64,000 nt of DNA from Akanthomyces muscarius. Lineage: Eukaryota > Ascomycota > Sordariomycetes > Hypocreales > Cordycipitaceae. Shown here piece after piece: positions 62,129 to 64,000 of the stretch (position 1 is the stretch's first letter; each line of letters starts with the position of its first letter). The notes beneath the pieces are model-generated. The model was not told where the DNA came from, ran no database searches, and was given only the letters and a program-made list of their open reading frames with translations. The translations under genes and the position numbers were made by a program. The stretch lies in the NCBI RefSeq assembly GCF_028009165.1, contig NC_079241.1, positions 5,146,001 through 5,210,000 on the forward strand, written 5' to 3'.

Positions 62129-64000
62129 ATGTCCTACAGCGCATCACAGTTTGAGGACCTAATTGATGCGATACATCGCAAAAATGGCAAGAAACCCCCG
62201 AAAGATCAGGCGGAACTGCTAGAAAAGGACGAATCATGGATACATCAACTGAGAAAAAAACCACACGGAGCAGCCAATGTACCCAACCACGTGCTCCAGA
62301 CAGTCACAGCAGCACATGAAGCGCGTGTCAAGCAGACGGCCAGCCGCGCATCACAATCTGTCAAAAACGCGGAGCAGGAGCTGCCGAAGCCTTCATCGTC
62401 CCGCGGTACACCTGCGTCCTCTCCAGAACTCCATGTCTCTGATTGGTCGACATCACCAGATGGACGTCACCCAAGGCGAGATAGAAAGCCTGTATCCTCA
62501 GTACAACCTGTCAAATATGCAGAGCAGGAGGTGACGAAGTATCCGTCACAATGCGGTACACCTGAGTCCTCTCCCGAACGCCATGTTCCTGGTTGTTCGG
62601 CATCGCCAGATGAGCGTCGCCCAACGCGAGAAGGAATACCTGGATCGTCAGTTGTTGAGGAGACTCCTTACCCTCAGCACGCTCGAGCAGCGTACCGAAG
62701 GGCTCCGTTGGATTTCGGTCAAAAAAAAGAAGCGTTCCCAGTGATCAGTCAGGAGGAAGAAGAAGAACTGGAAGTACAGTTACCATGCGGGGAGAATGAG
62801 CAACAAGATGATGCAAATGGGCATCATTTCAGATACCCTTACTTGCCCGCAAGTCAACGCATACGACAAAGTGCAATGCAAATGACCAACACGCCGCCAT
62901 GCGCCCAACCAGATCATGATTCCGTTCCAGAGACTGTCATCGCAGAGACAACGAGGCGGACTAAGGTTGACAAGAGGCAACGGCCAGTCAAAAGGTTCAA
63001 GCCGATTAACTTGGGAAGTGATAGCCCAACAAAGCCCAAGGCAGATGAAATGGCTACGAGAGACAGCCGCATGCAGTCGTTGAAACACCTAGAGGTTGCA
63101 GAGACACAGGAGACAGTTGTGTCTAGCTCTATCGTGGCTGCCACGCTTACACAAACGCAAACCCAGAACGCCACAAGCACAGCTCAAGAGCCCGCAGAAG
63201 ATGCGCCAGAAGAGATGGCCGATATTGAGAACTCAGCGTCAGTAGCCGAAGAGGCCCAATCGTCGTCAGAAGAGCTGTTGAGTGCAAAGTCACACTCCTC
63301 GGGTGGCGAGGAGCACCAGCAGGGCCAGCAGGGCGGAGGGAGCATGGAAGACTCTGAAGATCAGGCAGAGACGCCTTTCGGGGAATTCTGCGCCGCCTAT
63401 CCAGACTATTGCGAGTCGTATAATGGATCACGTCTCAATTTTGTCAGTACCTGTGTCTATCTTGAGTTTCTACGAGACACGCGCGCCTTGCGAGACTATT
63501 TATACGACGACTTTATTCGCTTCTTTTCATGCAATTTTTTGGACTACGTTAATAACGCCGGACCAGGCCAGGAGCCAATCTCCGCCATTGAGCGGTACAA
63601 CATGCAGAGTGGGCAACCATTGTATAATCGGCATATCATCAACAACACAAATCTCGGCCGCGTGTTGACATTTTACAAGCGGGAGGCTTCGGAAACTCGC
63701 AATCTCCAGGCGCAATATGAGCAAGACCAAGCACCAGAAGCTGCAGTGACGCCAAAAGCGACAGGGCCAGAGCCAGTATCGCCAGCGCCACTGGCAGAAG
63801 CAGTGCAGGATCCGATGGAGGTCGATGAGCCCCGCGCAGAAGCTAGCAGCCAAAGCGGTGCGGTACATCATCAAGTGCCAGCACAGGACAAAGTTTTGGA
63901 TGAACGGCCAATCTCTCCGCCTGGTTCTCCCAGTAACACTGCTGTTGATAGAAGGGCCAATTCGGCTTCCAAGCAAGTCATTTCCGTGGCAGAGTCCACT
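62129..64000 (+). CDS. Unrecognised acidic, mostly disordered protein (truncated by window edge)
   Basis: The frame is open from the ATG at 62129 to the end of the window, at least 624 residues, with no stop. Seen: a short N-terminal helical part (FEDLIDAIHRKNG, WIHQLRKK); a disordered Ser/Pro-rich section with two tandem 50-residue units (residues 76-125 and 126-175); several Glu-rich runs; a Gln-rich stretch; and one compact, likely folded block at about residues 420-530 containing PFGEFCAAYPDYCESYNG, FLRDTRALRDYLYDDFIRFF and RYNMQSGQPLYNRHIINN. The C-terminal part in view is again disordered. No family recognised. Such an architecture is common in nuclear scaffolds and chromatin or telomere proteins, but nothing here proves that. 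Confidence 0.8.
   Translation, partial: MSYSASQFEDLIDAIHRKNGKKPPKDQAELLEKDESWIHQLRKKPHGAANVPNHVLQTVTAAHEARVKQTASRASQSVKNAEQELPKPSSSRGTPASSPELHVSDWSTSPDGRHPRRDRKPVSSVQPVKYAEQEVTKYPSQCGTPESSPERHVPGCSASPDERRPTREGIPGSSVVEETPYPQHARAAYRRAPLDFGQKKEAFPVISQEEEEELEVQLPCGENEQQDDANGHHFRYPYLPASQRIRQSAMQMTNTPPCAQPDHDSVPETVIAETTRRTKVDKRQRPVKRFKPINLGSDSPTKPKADEMATRDSRMQSLKHLEVAETQETVVSSSIVAATLTQTQTQNATSTAQEPAEDAPEEMADIENSASVAEEAQSSSEELLSAKSHSSGGEEHQQGQQGGGSMEDSEDQAETPFGEFCAAYPDYCESYNGSRLNFVSTCVYLEFLRDTRALRDYLYDDFIRFFSCNFLDYVNNAGPGQEPISAIERYNMQSGQPLYNRHIINNTNLGRVLTFYKREASETRNLQAQYEQDQAPEAAVTPKATGPEPVSPAPLAEAVQDPMEVDEPRAEASSQSGAVHHQVPAQDKVLDERPISPPGSPSNTAVDRRANSASKQVISVAEST
62354..62653 (+). repeat. 150-bp in-frame tandem duplication
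   Basis: Two adjacent 150-bp units (62354-62503 and 62504-62653). The shared skeleton in both is VK-x-AEQE, then GTP-x-SSPE-x-HV, then SPD-x-R-x-P-x-R and a closing x-SSV. Because the period is exactly 50 codons, the reading frame is kept. The copies have diverged, so the duplication is not recent. Confidence 0.85.

Overview
This window is a gene-rich chromosomal stretch from a filamentous ascomycete, most likely a sordariomycete and plausibly Hypocreales. The evidence is short GT-AG introns of about 50-150 nt with CTAAC-like branch sites, long GC-rich exons, two Zn2Cys6 transcription factors, fungal housekeeping genes (MDM12, NOC2, VPS28, FAB1, ILV1) and many intergenic TACCTAGGTA-type palindromes. 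I do not commit to a genus. I recognised no rRNA, tRNA, CRISPR array or intact transposon. Exon boundaries were placed by joining reading frames and splice signals by eye.

Left part (1-25 kb), accessory in character: a ZIP zinc transporter (923-2297), a secreted NPP1/NLP-family protein (3260-4409), two short-chain dehydrogenases (5182-6039 and 6624-7829), a decayed stretch with two stop-riddled pseudogenes (8652-9302 and about 9540-10110), a Zn2Cys6 factor with eight exons (12059-14627), a small eight-cysteine secreted protein found by joining two tiny exons (16105-16442), a maltose-type sugar transporter (16790-18430) divergent from a second Zn2Cys6 factor (19985-22033), an EBP-type sterol isomerase with a GC-AG intron (22594-23371) and a frameshifted CBS-domain tail resembling a CLC chloride channel (23940-24750).

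Middle and right part (25-64 kb), mostly conserved housekeeping: methionine sulfoxide reductase A, a mitochondrial Bax-inhibitor-1/GHITM-type membrane protein, an unusual tandem cyclic-nucleotide-binding/F-box/LRR protein, threonine dehydratase ILV1, a P-loop sulfotransferase-like protein, a small PPxY-bearing membrane protein, a GH76 glycosidase, a coiled-coil spindle-pole-body-type protein, NOC2 and VPS28 sharing a 331 bp divergent promoter, MDM12, the giant PI3P 5-kinase FAB1, and at the right edge an unrecognised acidic, repeat-containing protein that runs off the window.

The genes form no single pathway. Likely functional pairings are the transporter with its divergent regulator, and NOC2 with VPS28 through a shared promoter. 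The strongest candidates for something undescribed are the small cysteine-rich secreted protein, the truncated terminal protein with a 50-residue tandem duplication, and the cNMP/F-box/LRR protein.
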